NCBI RefSeq assembly: GCF_005116675.2
Contig: NZ_CP050699.1
Span: 1,387,001 to 1,451,000 of the forward strand
Direction: 5' to 3'
Length of the DNA stretch: 64,000 nucleotides
DNA from: Desulfosediminicola ganghwensis
GTDB taxonomy: Bacteria; Desulfobacterota; Desulfobulbia; Desulfobulbales; Desulfocapsaceae
Under the pieces are notes generated by a model. The model ran no database searches. It was given only the letters and a program-made list of their open reading frames with translations, and was not told the origin of the DNA. Positions 46,701 to 54,855 of this stretch are shown here, piece by piece. Every line of letters starts with the position of its first letter. Position 1 is the first letter of the stretch. A program made the position numbers and the translations under genes.

Positions 46701-46845
46701 TTCCTAAGAATTGAGCATAGATTTGAGGAGATTCTTCATCATCAATCTTGCGAAGAACAGGCTTCAGATCAGGATTCCGATCAAGCAACTCTTTCAATTC
46801 TTCATCTAAGAGCTTCTCATAAATACCAACTGGCAAGCCACTCAT
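43741..46845 (-). CDS. PLD-nuclease / SF2 helicase / DUF3427 protein
   Basis: A 1034-residue protein with three parts. Residues about 110-260 form a phospholipase-D-like nuclease domain (RLHAKAYHF at about 208-216 and GSANMS at 228-233). Residues about 300-680 form an SF2 DNA helicase with Walker A AATGTGKT (332-339), DEAHHG (428-433) and TATP. The rest is DUF3427-like. This architecture is often found in phage-defence or restriction loci. The ATG overlaps the preceding small ORF (ATGA). Its 3' end lies 75 bp from the tRNA-Met terminator. Probably cuts or remodels DNA together with the HNH protein upstream. Confidence 0.88.
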   Translation of the reverse strand: MSGLPVGIYEKLLDEELKELLDRNPDLKPVLRKIDDEESPQIYAQFLGNLVGKALQVTKKDKRTEIVNRLIELLSETDGLDYILRHTLLRDDKNLLTEVRNSERGLVRPVTPLSSSALLTGQGIDPPLEHELRAEMLTADRVDILISFIKWSGLRLLMPAFDRLTKENIPVRIISTSYMGASDPAALEWLAQQGNVEIKVSYDTGGTRLHAKAYHFVRKSGFSTAYIGSANMSHSAMTQGLEWTVKITAQDMPHILNRFIADFSAYWESPEFELYTEQQFVRFRKAINSYKQREIGSTQFFADITPRPFQERILEALEAARQNGSMRNLVVAATGTGKTVVSALDYKRHAEQVGKKERLLFVVHRKEILEQAMGCFRTVLRDQNFGELLVNGQEPTEWEHVFASIQSLRTKKPWLSLGADHFRFVIVDEAHHGAASSYLPLFNLLNPHILLGLTATPERMDGSPILPDFGGHFAAEIRLPEALEEKLLCPFHYFGVSDNIDLDEERFWKNGKYDQRELEKVYTGDDIRAKQRVDLVLQAIRKYQPELEGVRAVGFCSGTQHAKYMAEHFKKAGITASVLLGTTGKEERASRLKEFREGHIQFLFAVDVLSEGVDVPEINMVLFLRPTESLTVFLQQLGRGLRHAPNKDCLTVLDFVGQTHRKYRLDTKYGALLSRKRQRIDREIEHDFPNLPSGCSIIFERVARETVLKNIKFALRDLKNFIPEVIQTWDRHSAKPLTFGNFIEETCLSPIEVLRKRTWSEWKALAKGQSALEDPDLVKARKGLLRLALRSDPNLLDSVKTLAKENRVLEPDGPYATSRKTALHYLFWGQKADVAGVDSLEDSMAKWSRNTTVAADAAEIAEWRLQNQPYPFTNIKLPFPCDLKLHAAYGSHEIKAALGLNSFQKPGPTGVGVMHNIELKVYVHLVTFRKVEQDFSPTTLYKDYPISRTLMHWESQSTATQKTATGQNYIHIRERGYTVLFFARVEKQIEGETAPFVYLGPAAKLISYEGERPISMVWELEYPMPAAMFEEARP

Positions 46846-47090
46846 ACGAACCTGTCCTCTTCAACTAGGGGTTCAATAATCTGAAGGCATCGATCGGGGG
46901 CACCCCTCGATTGATGCAATGGTAAAGCGATATGATAGTGATGTGAAGGATGATAAATACCCGAAGGGTTGCCTGTCTGAGCCTCGGAGTTTGTTGCTTG
47001 TGAGGTGCAACGACAAAGCTTAGTTTGAACTTTTTGTGCTGCACCATCAACAAAGAAAGACTGAATACGCTCGAGTCCATTAAGTGACAA
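46842..47090 (-). CDS. Small ORF between HNH nuclease and helicase
   Basis: A putative 82-residue product. The TTG start at 47090 lies 7 bp after the HNH stop and its stop overlaps the helicase start by four bases, an operon-like fit that supports it being real. Composition is His- and Cys-containing, without a recognisable domain. An overlapping 90-residue frame (46865-47137) is less well placed. Could be a decayed or accessory component. Confidence 0.45.
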   Translation of the reverse strand: MSLNGLERIQSFFVDGAAQKVQTKLCRCTSQATNSEAQTGNPSGIYHPSHHYHIALPLHQSRGAPDRCLQIIEPLVEEDRFV

Positions 47091-47096
47091 TGGCCA

Positions 47097-48080
47097 TCAC
47101 CGTTCCTTTCGAAATATCTTCTTCCTATGCCAGTCAAAACTCTCCATAGAAGGCCAGTTTTGACTCTCTTGGGGCCGAAACATCAATCTGTTTGAAAGTG
47201 TCAGTATATGGCCCGGTAGGTTGGTGTCTTTCATCACCGCCCTGGATACCATTACGTGGTATTTATCATCCACCGACATTAATCCCTCATCAAAGGACCA
47301 ATGGCAGAGTTTGCACAGGGCAAGACCGTTGGTTGGGTTATCATTCTGACTTTCCCTCCAGGGAATTATGTGGGCGGCATCAACGACAGTATGTCCTTCG
47401 GGTGTTTGCATTTTTATCCCGCATAACGCGCAGCGGTGGGTGTAGATCTTCACTATGGCTTGCCTGAAGCCATAGTTGCGAACTTTGTATTGTAATTCTG
47501 GTGGTGTGTCTTTAGAGCGATAATTTACTTCCAACTCTGTTGTAAGAAGCAAGTTTGAATAGAATTTTGCTGCTTGGTTAACAAGGGCATGCTGTACGAG
47601 TGGAGCCCTGAAGGGTGGCTGAAAATATTTCTCTACTATGGCTAAACGGATTTTCTCCCGGCTCGTCTCCATCTGGAGAAGTTTAAACAGGTCCTCATCA
47701 AGCTTTACGGCCAGATAAATTTTTCGGAGTTGCGCCACTGAATTGATTGATCTGCCGGTATGATGAACTTCACCTTCTCTTGGCAACATATGCCAGAAGC
47801 CAGAGCGCTCAAGATGATAAAAGGGCAGTGCCATGCTGGCTTTGCGACCAGTGGGAGGCAGCAATTCGATATAGCTTTGAAAGGTTTCAGCCAGTTCAAA
47901 AGAAGGTTCTATAAAATTGCGGGTGATGATACCGGATGCGATATGATCAAGTATCGAAAGCAGCAGAAATGGTTTGTATGGCGAGCAATGATAGGTGTAA
48001 TCGGCCCATGATTTTTTATTCTTATCAACCCGTAGGTTGGTAATCGCCTGCAGATACGTGTCGAGTGTGCTGCATGTCAT
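47097..48080 (-). CDS. HNH endonuclease
   Basis: A 327-residue protein. The C-terminal HNH/McrA-like domain is clear: CALCGIKMQTPEG, VDAAHIIPW, NGLALCKLCHWSFDEGL, with the two Cys pairs binding zinc. The N-terminal 200 residues resemble the DNA-binding part of HNH restriction proteins. First gene of a three-gene minus-strand operon with the PLD-helicase. Likely a DNA-cleaving subunit of a defence or restriction system; the target is not deducible. Confidence 0.88.
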   Translation of the reverse strand: MTCSTLDTYLQAITNLRVDKNKKSWADYTYHCSPYKPFLLLSILDHIASGIITRNFIEPSFELAETFQSYIELLPPTGRKASMALPFYHLERSGFWHMLPREGEVHHTGRSINSVAQLRKIYLAVKLDEDLFKLLQMETSREKIRLAIVEKYFQPPFRAPLVQHALVNQAAKFYSNLLLTTELEVNYRSKDTPPELQYKVRNYGFRQAIVKIYTHRCALCGIKMQTPEGHTVVDAAHIIPWRESQNDNPTNGLALCKLCHWSFDEGLMSVDDKYHVMVSRAVMKDTNLPGHILTLSNRLMFRPQESQNWPSMESFDWHRKKIFRKER

Positions 48081-49066
48081 GTTGTTGCCGAGGCTAAAGG
48101 GTATATTTCTTCTGAGCCCTGCGTTAGTGAAAAATTTAATATTTATAGACTATTATCATAATCGTTGGCTTGGTGCCAGCTTCAGTTCTAAATGCTAACG
48201 ATGATTTCATGAGTACGCTAAATGGATATGTAGCTGCAAACTCGTGGCGAACTCCGGAGAGGCAACCCGGGATAGACCACGATTGTTTTATTCCTGTTGA
48301 TTTTTCTTCGCAAGAATGGCGCAAAGTCTTGAATTTTGGTGTTACATCTGTTGGCAAAATAGTATCTGCGTTCACCGGATAGTCAAATTTCAAGACCTGA
48401 CTCGGCCCCATACGCCTTTAAATAATGGAGGCCTATGCATACGACACTAAAGGGTTGGGTTTAAGCCACGAGATCTGTGCAAACACTTGGACACAACATG
48501 GCACCGATAATTTTCTGGGTCCGCGAGTACGCGGACAGGGCCCGGTTGAAGGCTAGATTGCTCCACTGCGAGATGATGCGCGGGTATCTCAGTTCCGCAA
48601 TGTGCCCTTCAACCTACGCCTCGATCCTGATAGGTGACTGGTGCGGGAACGATTTTTCCGACACGTTACACCGAAAAAATGGGTGGGAAAAAGATCTGTA
48701 TTCTGCACGTCAGGTGTTTCATTACAAGTCCGAAACCCTTGACAAGGAAAGGAGTTATTTCCCTTGTAGGGGAGTATTATCCATTGACAAGGGGCCTTTT
48801 AATGAGTGCCCCCAACACCCATATGAAATTCCTACCACATCAAATATTTTGGACATAGCTTTTCATGGATGTTCAGGTTTTTGAAAGCAGTAGCCTTCAA
48901 AAAAATTATTATCGCTACATATATTAAACAATATTAATTTGTAATTAATTTATTATTTGCGAATTACCGCATTATATTATAGGTTTACTAGCTTAATGAT
49001 AGCTAATAAAGAGAAATATCCACGAGTAACTTGGCTCTGACTTACCACCCCCCCCAGGAGGTCGCT
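48081..49066. other. About 1 kb region without a recognised gene
   Basis: Open frames of 70-135 codons occur (for example 48170-48382 and 48477-48884), but none has a recognisable motif or a good RBS. The region is flanked by the HNH operon promoter side and a small winged-helix gene. It is probably intergenic and partly decayed. Confidence 0.45.
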
Positions 49067-49324
49067 ATGTCACTACACCACCATAAGCTTCAAGTTCTTG
49101 CCATTCTTTCGGATAATTTGCGAATCCCCCAGCCTCAATTGGTTCCCACTGTTACTATTGCAAGGCAAATGGACATATCGTTGCCGAAACTCAATCAGAT
49201 TCTGAAAACCATGGACGGCCTGGGTATAATCCAAACTGATTCAGACTTGCAATACAGCCTAATCACACCAAAAGGATTGAACTATCTCAGTGAACGACAA
49301 CTGGTTGTTCCCACAATCTTCTAG
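49067..49324 (+). CDS. Small winged-helix DNA-binding protein
   Basis: An 85-residue protein with a helix-turn-helix core (ISLPKLNQILKTMDGLGII) followed by a wing and a short C-terminal strand (ITPKGLNYLSE). The ATG at 49067 is chosen because AGGAGG lies 5 nt upstream; 12 further residues upstream are rejected. It precedes the GAF-ANTAR gene and may regulate it. Confidence 0.75.
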   Translation: MSLHHHKLQVLAILSDNLRIPQPQLVPTVTIARQMDISLPKLNQILKTMDGLGIIQTDSDLQYSLITPKGLNYLSERQLVVPTIF

Positions 49325-49403
49325 TTTATACCCGTAACCAATAAACCGGCATGCGCGACTGAAGTTGACGCTCCTTGTCTAGCTTTCTAACACATGGGTT
49401 TTC

Positions 49404-50114
49404 ATGAACACATCTAGTCAACACACCTATGATCACTACGTAAAAGCTCTGATGGATATAAGCCAAGCAATCACCTCTGATGTATTTTTAGAGGATTTGT
49501 TCAAGCTCATAGTAATGGTAACCGCCAAGGTCACAGACGTTGAGATATGTTCGCTATGGCTTGTTGATGAAAACGAGAATCCTCCCCTTATCAAATTAAA
49601 GGCCACTCAGTCCTTTGAGCCGGAATATGTAAAGGACAGGGCGTTGCGACTTCATGAAGGCGTAGTTGGATATGTGCTTTCTACTCAGCGTCCCTATGTG
49701 ATTGATGATGTGAAGAATCATGACAAATTCAAGGAAAAAGAGATGGCCAACAGCCTGGGCCTGGTCTCAATGGTGAGCATTCCATTGCAGGGCAAGGAAG
49801 ACAAAGTTATAGGTGTACTTAACTGCTTTACCAGCCAGCCCCATGAATTTTCTGAAACTGATATCAATATGCTCAGCGCAGTCGCGAGTCAGGCGGCAGT
49901 TGCCATCCACAACACTGAACTTATAATAAAAACAAGGGTTATTGAACAGGAACTCCAGACCAGGAAGCATATCGAACGGGGAAAAGAAATTCTGATGGAC
50001 CGTCGCCGAATGAACGGCGAAGAAGCATATCGCTGGATTCAGAAACGAAGCATGGATACCCGTAAATCTATGCTGGAAATTGCTGAAGCGTTGATCTTGT
50101 CGGAAGCTTTATAA
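49404..50114 (+). CDS. GAF-ANTAR transcription antiterminator
   Basis: A 236-residue regulator. Residues about 15-165 form a GAF sensor domain (LFKLIVMVTAKVTDVEICSLWL start, DVKNHDKFKEKEMANSLG in the middle). The C-terminus (about 175-236) is an ANTAR domain: RKHIERGKEILMDRRRMNGE, then EAYRWIQKRSMDTRKSMLEI. ANTAR proteins bind paired hexaloop RNA hairpins and prevent terminator formation. Exactly such a structure lies downstream in the leader of the glutamate-synthase-like gene, so this protein very probably controls it in response to a small ligand bound by GAF. Confidence 0.9.
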   Translation: MNTSSQHTYDHYVKALMDISQAITSDVFLEDLFKLIVMVTAKVTDVEICSLWLVDENENPPLIKLKATQSFEPEYVKDRALRLHEGVVGYVLSTQRPYVIDDVKNHDKFKEKEMANSLGLVSMVSIPLQGKEDKVIGVLNCFTSQPHEFSETDINMLSAVASQAAVAIHNTELIIKTRVIEQELQTRKHIERGKEILMDRRRMNGEEAYRWIQKRSMDTRKSMLEIAEALILSEAL

Positions 50115-50158
50115 CCCTTAAACTTCATTGATTTCAATTATTTCTAACAGGTTTTTTC

Positions 50159-50187
50159 TTGACAACATAATTTAGTGCAGCTACATT
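50159..50187 (+). promoter_or_regulatory. Promoter of the glutamate-synthase-like gene
   Basis: TTGACA (50159-50164), 17-nt spacer, TACATT (50182-50187). It predicts a transcript beginning near 50194 and an untranslated leader of about 295 nt. Confidence 0.7.
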
Positions 50188-50210
50188 AGTTGGTCAAATA
50201 TTAATGAAAA

Positions 50211-50258
50211 CTGCACAAAGGCGTGTAGTTTATTCGTGCTATTGAGACAACGGCGTCT
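50211..50258 (+). promoter_or_regulatory. ANTAR dual-hexaloop antitermination motif
   Basis: P1: stem CTGCAC (50211-50216) / GTGTAG (50223-50228) with hexaloop AAAGGC. P2: stem AGAC (50245-50248) / GTCT (50255-50258) with hexaloop AACGGC. Both loops have A at position 1 and G at position 4, the ANTAR recognition rule. The 3' strand of P2 overlaps the 5' strand of the following terminator, so binding would block termination. Confidence 0.82.
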
Positions 50259-50294
50259 GACTCCTCTATCCTGAGGACAGATGCCTTTTTTTTT
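50252..50294 (+). terminator. Conditional leader terminator
   Basis: GGCGTCTG (50252-50259) pairs with CAGATGCC (50278-50285), TCCTC pairs with GAGGA inside, and nine T follow. It lies between the promoter and the coding region and is mutually exclusive with the P2 hairpin. Confidence 0.85.
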
Positions 50295-50489
50295 GCTCGC
50301 GCACAATTACGCGTTAGGCGACTGTTCCCTGAAAATCATCACTTTCAACCGGAGATCGCTATGGGTAAAAAAATAGTTTTTTTCAATTTTCGTAATATTT
50401 ACCCTCCTCACACCGAACATCACTTCACCTGGATTGACTCATAAAAAAATGATTTCAGTATTCATTTAACCTGAAAAGGAGACGACCAA

Positions 50490-52130
50490 ATGATTCAATG
50501 GCCCAAAAACAATGACGCTCTCGGTACTGTGAACAGAGGCAATCCCTGCGAATCCGGATTGTGCACTCTTTGTACCTCTGACTGCAAAGGCAAGTGTGAA
50601 ACCTGGATGTCTTCCTTAAGAGGTCGTAAGATCCTCTATCCCAGAAATTTCGGTAAAATTACTTCTGGATCAAGCAATGTAACCTCTCTTGGCCTAGGGT
50701 ATCATTCCCTTAGGATTCAGGGGTATGCATATGGGTCCAGTGGGTTAAGCGAAGGGATGACCAAAGATGCTGATGACTGCGTTTTCCCCAACGTCAATAC
50801 CGAAACGGTTTTCGGCAATGAGGTTAAGGTGAAATGCCGTGTTCCCATTATGACTGGTGCTTTAGGTTCAACTTTTATAGCTACAAAATATTGGAATTCA
50901 TTTGCAACTGGTGCTGCCATTTGTGGATTTCCCATTGTTATCGGTGAGAATGTTGTCGGTGTTGATAAAGAATCAAAATTAGGTGGGGGAAAAATATCCT
51001 CAGCGCCTGAATTGGATAGACGCATCGACATATTTAAACGTTATGATGATGGCCATGGAGCTATTTTCGTTCAACTCAATGTTGAAGATACCCGAAATGG
51101 GGTAGCGGAATATGTCATTAACAAATATGGAGATGACGTAATAATCGAGCTCAAGTGGGGACAAGGCGCCAAGGTTATCGGAGGTGAAATTCAGGTCAAA
51201 TCAATTAATTATGCGCTCTTTCTTAAAGAGCGGGGGTATGTTGTCGATCCCGATCCGTCAGACCCTAGCGTACAGGCTGCCTTTGAGCGTCGTGCCATTA
51301 CCGCCTTTGCCAGACATAGCAGGCTTGGGGCTACCGAGTTGGATACCGTAGGTGAAGTACGCGAATCCTTTATGAAATCAGTTGATTATCTAAGAGGTCT
51401 TGGGTTCAAGAGAATCTCATTAAAAACAGGATCATACGGGATGGAGGCACTAGCAATGGCCATTCGATATTCTGCGGATGCCAAACTTGACCTACTGACC
51501 ATTGATGGTTCTGGTGGCGGGACTGGCATGAGTCCGTGGAATATGATGGAACACTGGGGGGTTCCCTCCCTGGCTCTGCATGCCAAAGTCTATGATTATT
51601 GTAAGATTCTTGATGATCAAGGTATCAAGGTACCAGATATCTCCTTAGCAGGTGGTTTTGCCCGTGAGGATCATATTTTTAAAGCTCTTGCTTTAGGCGC
51701 ACCGTATACAAAACTGGTTTGTATGGGCCGTGCACCAATGATTCCTGGATACCTAGGTAGTAACATTGAAGGAACTTTTTACCCTGAGAGAAGAACGGAA
51801 ATAAATGGAAATTGGGACGAACTGCCGCAAACCGTAAAAAGCTTTGGCAAGTATCCAGAAGAGATCTTTTCGGCCTGGGAGGATGTAAAACAAAAAGTTG
51901 GCGCTGATGAAATGAAGAATATACCTTTTGGTGCAGTGGCCATAGCAGGCTATGTTGATAAGCTCTCTTGCGGCCTGCAGCAGTTGATGGCAGGTGTACG
52001 AAAATTCAATTTATCAGAGATTACGAGGGATGAATTGTTTAGTGCTAACCGTGAGACAGAAAGTGAAACCGGCATTCCGTTCCTGACGGAAGCTCAAAAA
52101 GAATCTGCTGAGAGAATTCTCAAAGGATAA
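50490..52130 (+). CDS. FMN-binding glutamate-synthase-like protein
   Basis: A 546-residue protein resembling the central FMN/Fe-S domain of glutamate synthase (GltB alpha subunit). An N-terminal cysteine cluster (CESGLCTLCTSDCKGKC, residues 20-36) could hold an Fe-S centre. The barrel has VIIELKWGQGAKVIGGEIQV, ITAFARHSRLGATELDTVGE and TIDGSGGGTGMSPW. It lacks the glutaminase domain, so it may use ammonia or another amide donor. AAAAGGAGACGACCAA precedes the ATG. Expression is probably controlled by the ANTAR leader upstream. A terminator follows. Confidence 0.85.
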   Translation: MIQWPKNNDALGTVNRGNPCESGLCTLCTSDCKGKCETWMSSLRGRKILYPRNFGKITSGSSNVTSLGLGYHSLRIQGYAYGSSGLSEGMTKDADDCVFPNVNTETVFGNEVKVKCRVPIMTGALGSTFIATKYWNSFATGAAICGFPIVIGENVVGVDKESKLGGGKISSAPELDRRIDIFKRYDDGHGAIFVQLNVEDTRNGVAEYVINKYGDDVIIELKWGQGAKVIGGEIQVKSINYALFLKERGYVVDPDPSDPSVQAAFERRAITAFARHSRLGATELDTVGEVRESFMKSVDYLRGLGFKRISLKTGSYGMEALAMAIRYSADAKLDLLTIDGSGGGTGMSPWNMMEHWGVPSLALHAKVYDYCKILDDQGIKVPDISLAGGFAREDHIFKALALGAPYTKLVCMGRAPMIPGYLGSNIEGTFYPERRTEINGNWDELPQTVKSFGKYPEEIFSAWEDVKQKVGADEMKNIPFGAVAIAGYVDKLSCGLQQLMAGVRKFNLSEITRDELFSANRETESETGIPFLTEAQKESAERILKG

Positions 52131-52152
52131 TATCAAGTTAGGATGTTTTACA

Positions 52153-52190
52153 GGGCACATCGAGATACCTGCTCGATGTGCCCCGTTTCT
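52153..52190 (+). terminator. Terminator after the glutamate-synthase-like gene
   Basis: Perfect 12-bp stem GGGCACATCGAG (52153-52164) / CTCGATGTGCCC (52172-52183) followed by CGTTTCTT. Confidence 0.85.
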
Positions 52191-52200
52191 TAATTTATAA

Positions 52201-53261
52201 TCTGATTACCCCTAAAGCTCAGCATTTAAAAACCCCTTGAGGGTGGTCACTCTGTGATACCCCTGGCATGTCATAATCCCTTGGATAACCTTCATAGGGA
52301 GAAACGACATGCCAAAGAATACAGTTCAATTTCAAAAAGGCCTCAGCTTGAAGAGATTTCTCGATACATATGGCGCTGAAGAGCAGTGCCGAGAAAGGCT
52401 ATTCAATGCTCGTTGGCCTACTGGGTACAAATGTCCGAGATGCGGTCATACCAAACACTACCTAATCTTAACTCGGAATCTCTATCAGTGTCGCAACTGT
52501 CGTTTCCAATGCTCACTTACAAGCGACACTATATTTGCCTCCTCAAAACTGCCTCTTACTACTTGGTTCCTCGGGATTTTCTTTGTTACCCAATCGAAAG
52601 AGGGTATGTCAGCGCTCAATCTGCGACGATTACTTGGTATTTCAATCAATGCTGCTATGAAAATGAAGCACAAGCTCCAGCACGTTATGAAAGCAGCCGA
52701 TGACAGTCTTGCCCTCAATGGCCTAGTTGAACTTGATGACGCATATTGGGGTGGTAAAAGATCCGGTGGTAAGCGTGGCCGGGGAGCCCCTGGCAAAACC
52801 CCATTTCTTGCTGCCATAGCCCGCAACGAAAAAGGCCATCCGATTCATATGAGAATGAGTAAAGTGAACTCCTTTTCCTCCCAGGAAGTTCGCAAGTGGT
52901 CGTTGAAGCATATCCACCACGAAAGCGTTGTAATTTCGGATGAGTTCGGCCCGTTACGAGGAGTTGCTGACAGCGTTGCTTTCCACGGCGCTATCAATAC
53001 AAGTGAAATTTATCACAATCCCGACAACAAGATTTTCCATTGGATCAACACCATGATCGGCAATGTCAAAAGGGCCATACATGGTACATATCATGCTGTG
53101 AGTTCAAAGCATTTGCCAAGGTATTTGGCTGAATTCTGTTTTCGTTTCAACAACCGTTTTTATATGGGAGCCATGGTCGGCTCACTTATTCGATATTCCA
53201 CAGTTACTAAGCCAATGCCTCAGCGTATTTTAAAGTTTGCTGAGGATGAGGGGTAATCAGA
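52201..53261. mobile_element. IS1595-family insertion sequence, complete
   Basis: 1061 bp with perfect 13-bp terminal inverted repeats TCTGATTACCCCT (52201-52213) and AGGGGTAATCAGA (53249-53261). It is flanked by an 8-bp target duplication ATTTATAA (52193-52200 and 53262-53269), the size expected for IS1595. The intact transposase and exact duplication point to a recent insertion. It lies between a terminator and the 3' end of the convergent gene, so it breaks no gene. Confidence 0.95.
52309..53256 (+). CDS. IS1595-family (ISXO2-like) transposase
   Basis: A 315-residue transposase with an N-terminal zinc ribbon (CPRCGHTKHY, CRNCRFQ) and a DDE-type core of the ISXO2 kind: VELDDAYWGGKRSGGKRGRG, VISDEFGPLRG, and a C-terminal acidic/His region near NTMIGNVKRAIHGTYHAV. 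The stop lies within the right terminal repeat region. The ATG has AGGGAGAAACGAC upstream. Apparently full length and active. Confidence 0.95.
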   Translation: MPKNTVQFQKGLSLKRFLDTYGAEEQCRERLFNARWPTGYKCPRCGHTKHYLILTRNLYQCRNCRFQCSLTSDTIFASSKLPLTTWFLGIFFVTQSKEGMSALNLRRLLGISINAAMKMKHKLQHVMKAADDSLALNGLVELDDAYWGGKRSGGKRGRGAPGKTPFLAAIARNEKGHPIHMRMSKVNSFSSQEVRKWSLKHIHHESVVISDEFGPLRGVADSVAFHGAINTSEIYHNPDNKIFHWINTMIGNVKRAIHGTYHAVSSKHLPRYLAEFCFRFNNRFYMGAMVGSLIRYSTVTKPMPQRILKFAEDEG

Positions 53262-53287
53262 ATTTATAAAAGAAAATATGGGATTTG

Positions 53288-54610
53288 TTATTCTTTGAAC
53301 TTCAGCCAGAGAAGCTCAGCAGGCTGTTCAGAGGGATTGCTCCAACTTCCCGGAATATCTTTCTGCAGATAAATTGTATCTCCCGGATTAACCTTGTACG
53401 ATTGACTCTCGACTGTCATTTCCAATTGGCCAGAAATGAGATAGCCCAACTCTTTTCCTTTATGCGCAAAAAAATGCCCGCCCAATTTTTTACCTGGACG
53501 AATTCGTATAATTGTTGCTTCTGTCGGTGTATCGATGTCTGGCGGCAACAACAATTCGGCTTCGGCGTTGTCTTTGACAATTTTTGCCAATGAAGTAATT
53601 GATCGGCTGTCTGCAGGGTACAAAAAGACGTCTTGGTGAGCTCCAGATTCCTTGAATAACGTGGCAACTTCGACAGAAAGACTCTGGGCAATGCGAAACA
53701 GAGCGGGAAGTGACGGATAGATGAGATTCTTTTCCACTTGTGAGATTGTACTCGGGGTCACCCCCGTAAGCCCTGCTAACGCCTTTTGGGAAATACCACG
53801 CATAAGTCGAGTGGATTTTATTTTTGCTCCAAGGTCAAATCTGGGCTTAAGCTGCCTCTGGCTTTCGAAAACTATATTGGACCCTTCGCAGAGATATTGA
53901 TGATGCTCATTGAGGAATTTAGAGTTCCGTTTTTCTGCTTTGAGAATCTTGAGCGTCGATTTTCCTCGGCGCACCGAAAGATCAATTGCAACCTGTGCTA
54001 TCTTGTTGATGTTTGCTTTCAACCTGTTGGAGTGCGCTCCTTTCTCGATCAGCCAGTAAGCGATAGTATCCAGCTCGTAGAGTCGCGGACAAGTTTTGGC
54101 ATAAAAAGCAATAACGTGATCTTCCCCACCCCAAAGCGACTGCATGCCGGTGAGACTATCGAGGATAAAATGCACTTCACCAGATAAAGTACTGTGCAGA
54201 CCGTATATGGCCTCGCCGACCTGGTCCGGGCTCGTCGGGTCATTCACTTTTATGACTTTATAGGGCCAGAGGGCTCCATTTTTTTCATAGAACTTATTGA
54301 AGATTTCTGAGCGATCCCCTTTGCCGTTAGTAAAACAATCGAGAATCGTCAGGTTCTGGCTTTCCGCCTGCGAGCCGAGAAAAGATACTACATTTTTAGG
54401 CGAACGATCAAACGCCACATAGATTAGTGGCCTCTTCCTGTTCAGTGTCTCTTTGATAAAACACTGGCAGAATGCAGATGAGAAGCTACTGACATCTTCA
54501 TACCAGAGAACATTATCACCAATAAACAAGTCCCCCATGAGCCGGTCTAGCTCAGGTATACCCGATGAAACACGCTTCTTTTTAGAACTGGTTAAGGATG
54601 TTTTGCTCAA
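53288..54610 (-). CDS. KaiC-like ATPase domain fused to XRE helix-turn-helix and cupin
   Basis: A 440-residue three-part protein. Residues about 15-250 look like a RecA/KaiC/RAD55-type domain (SGIPELDRLMGD start, VHFILDSLTGMQSLWG as a Walker-B-like strand). The Walker A GxxGxGKT is replaced by IGDNVLWYEDVSS, so ATP binding is doubtful. Residues about 265-320 form an XRE helix-turn-helix (MRGISQKALAGLTGVTPST) and residues 350-440 a cupin (GGHFFAHKGKELGYLISGQL). Convergent with the glutamate-synthase-like gene, now separated by the IS. Likely a regulator whose ATPase-like part senses or binds a partner. Confidence 0.83.
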   Translation of the reverse strand: MSKTSLTSSKKKRVSSGIPELDRLMGDLFIGDNVLWYEDVSSFSSAFCQCFIKETLNRKRPLIYVAFDRSPKNVVSFLGSQAESQNLTILDCFTNGKGDRSEIFNKFYEKNGALWPYKVIKVNDPTSPDQVGEAIYGLHSTLSGEVHFILDSLTGMQSLWGGEDHVIAFYAKTCPRLYELDTIAYWLIEKGAHSNRLKANINKIAQVAIDLSVRRGKSTLKILKAEKRNSKFLNEHHQYLCEGSNIVFESQRQLKPRFDLGAKIKSTRLMRGISQKALAGLTGVTPSTISQVEKNLIYPSLPALFRIAQSLSVEVATLFKESGAHQDVFLYPADSRSITSLAKIVKDNAEAELLLPPDIDTPTEATIIRIRPGKKLGGHFFAHKGKELGYLISGQLEMTVESQSYKVNPGDTIYLQKDIPGSWSNPSEQPAELLWLKFKE

Positions 54611-54855
54611 GGTATTATTAATGTCAATGAAAAACAGTGAGTAAAAAGTCTAAAGCAGCAACATTAAACTAAAAGTACAGTTATAAGATCGAGTTAAGCC
54701 TAGCAAATTGGTTGAAGTTATTCAATGTCTTTCCCGCACCTGCCCAGCTCACATGCCAGTTTTGATAGTGTTTGTGCTAATAATAAAAGGAAAAATAGAA
54801 TATGGTACACGGAGTTCCTGAAACGTGATCTTTCCACAATAACGTGGAACCATGG

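Noticed and set aside
48170-48884. Frames of 70 and 135 codons after the HNH operon
   Set aside because: No RBS, no recognisable motif, and inconsistent codon use.
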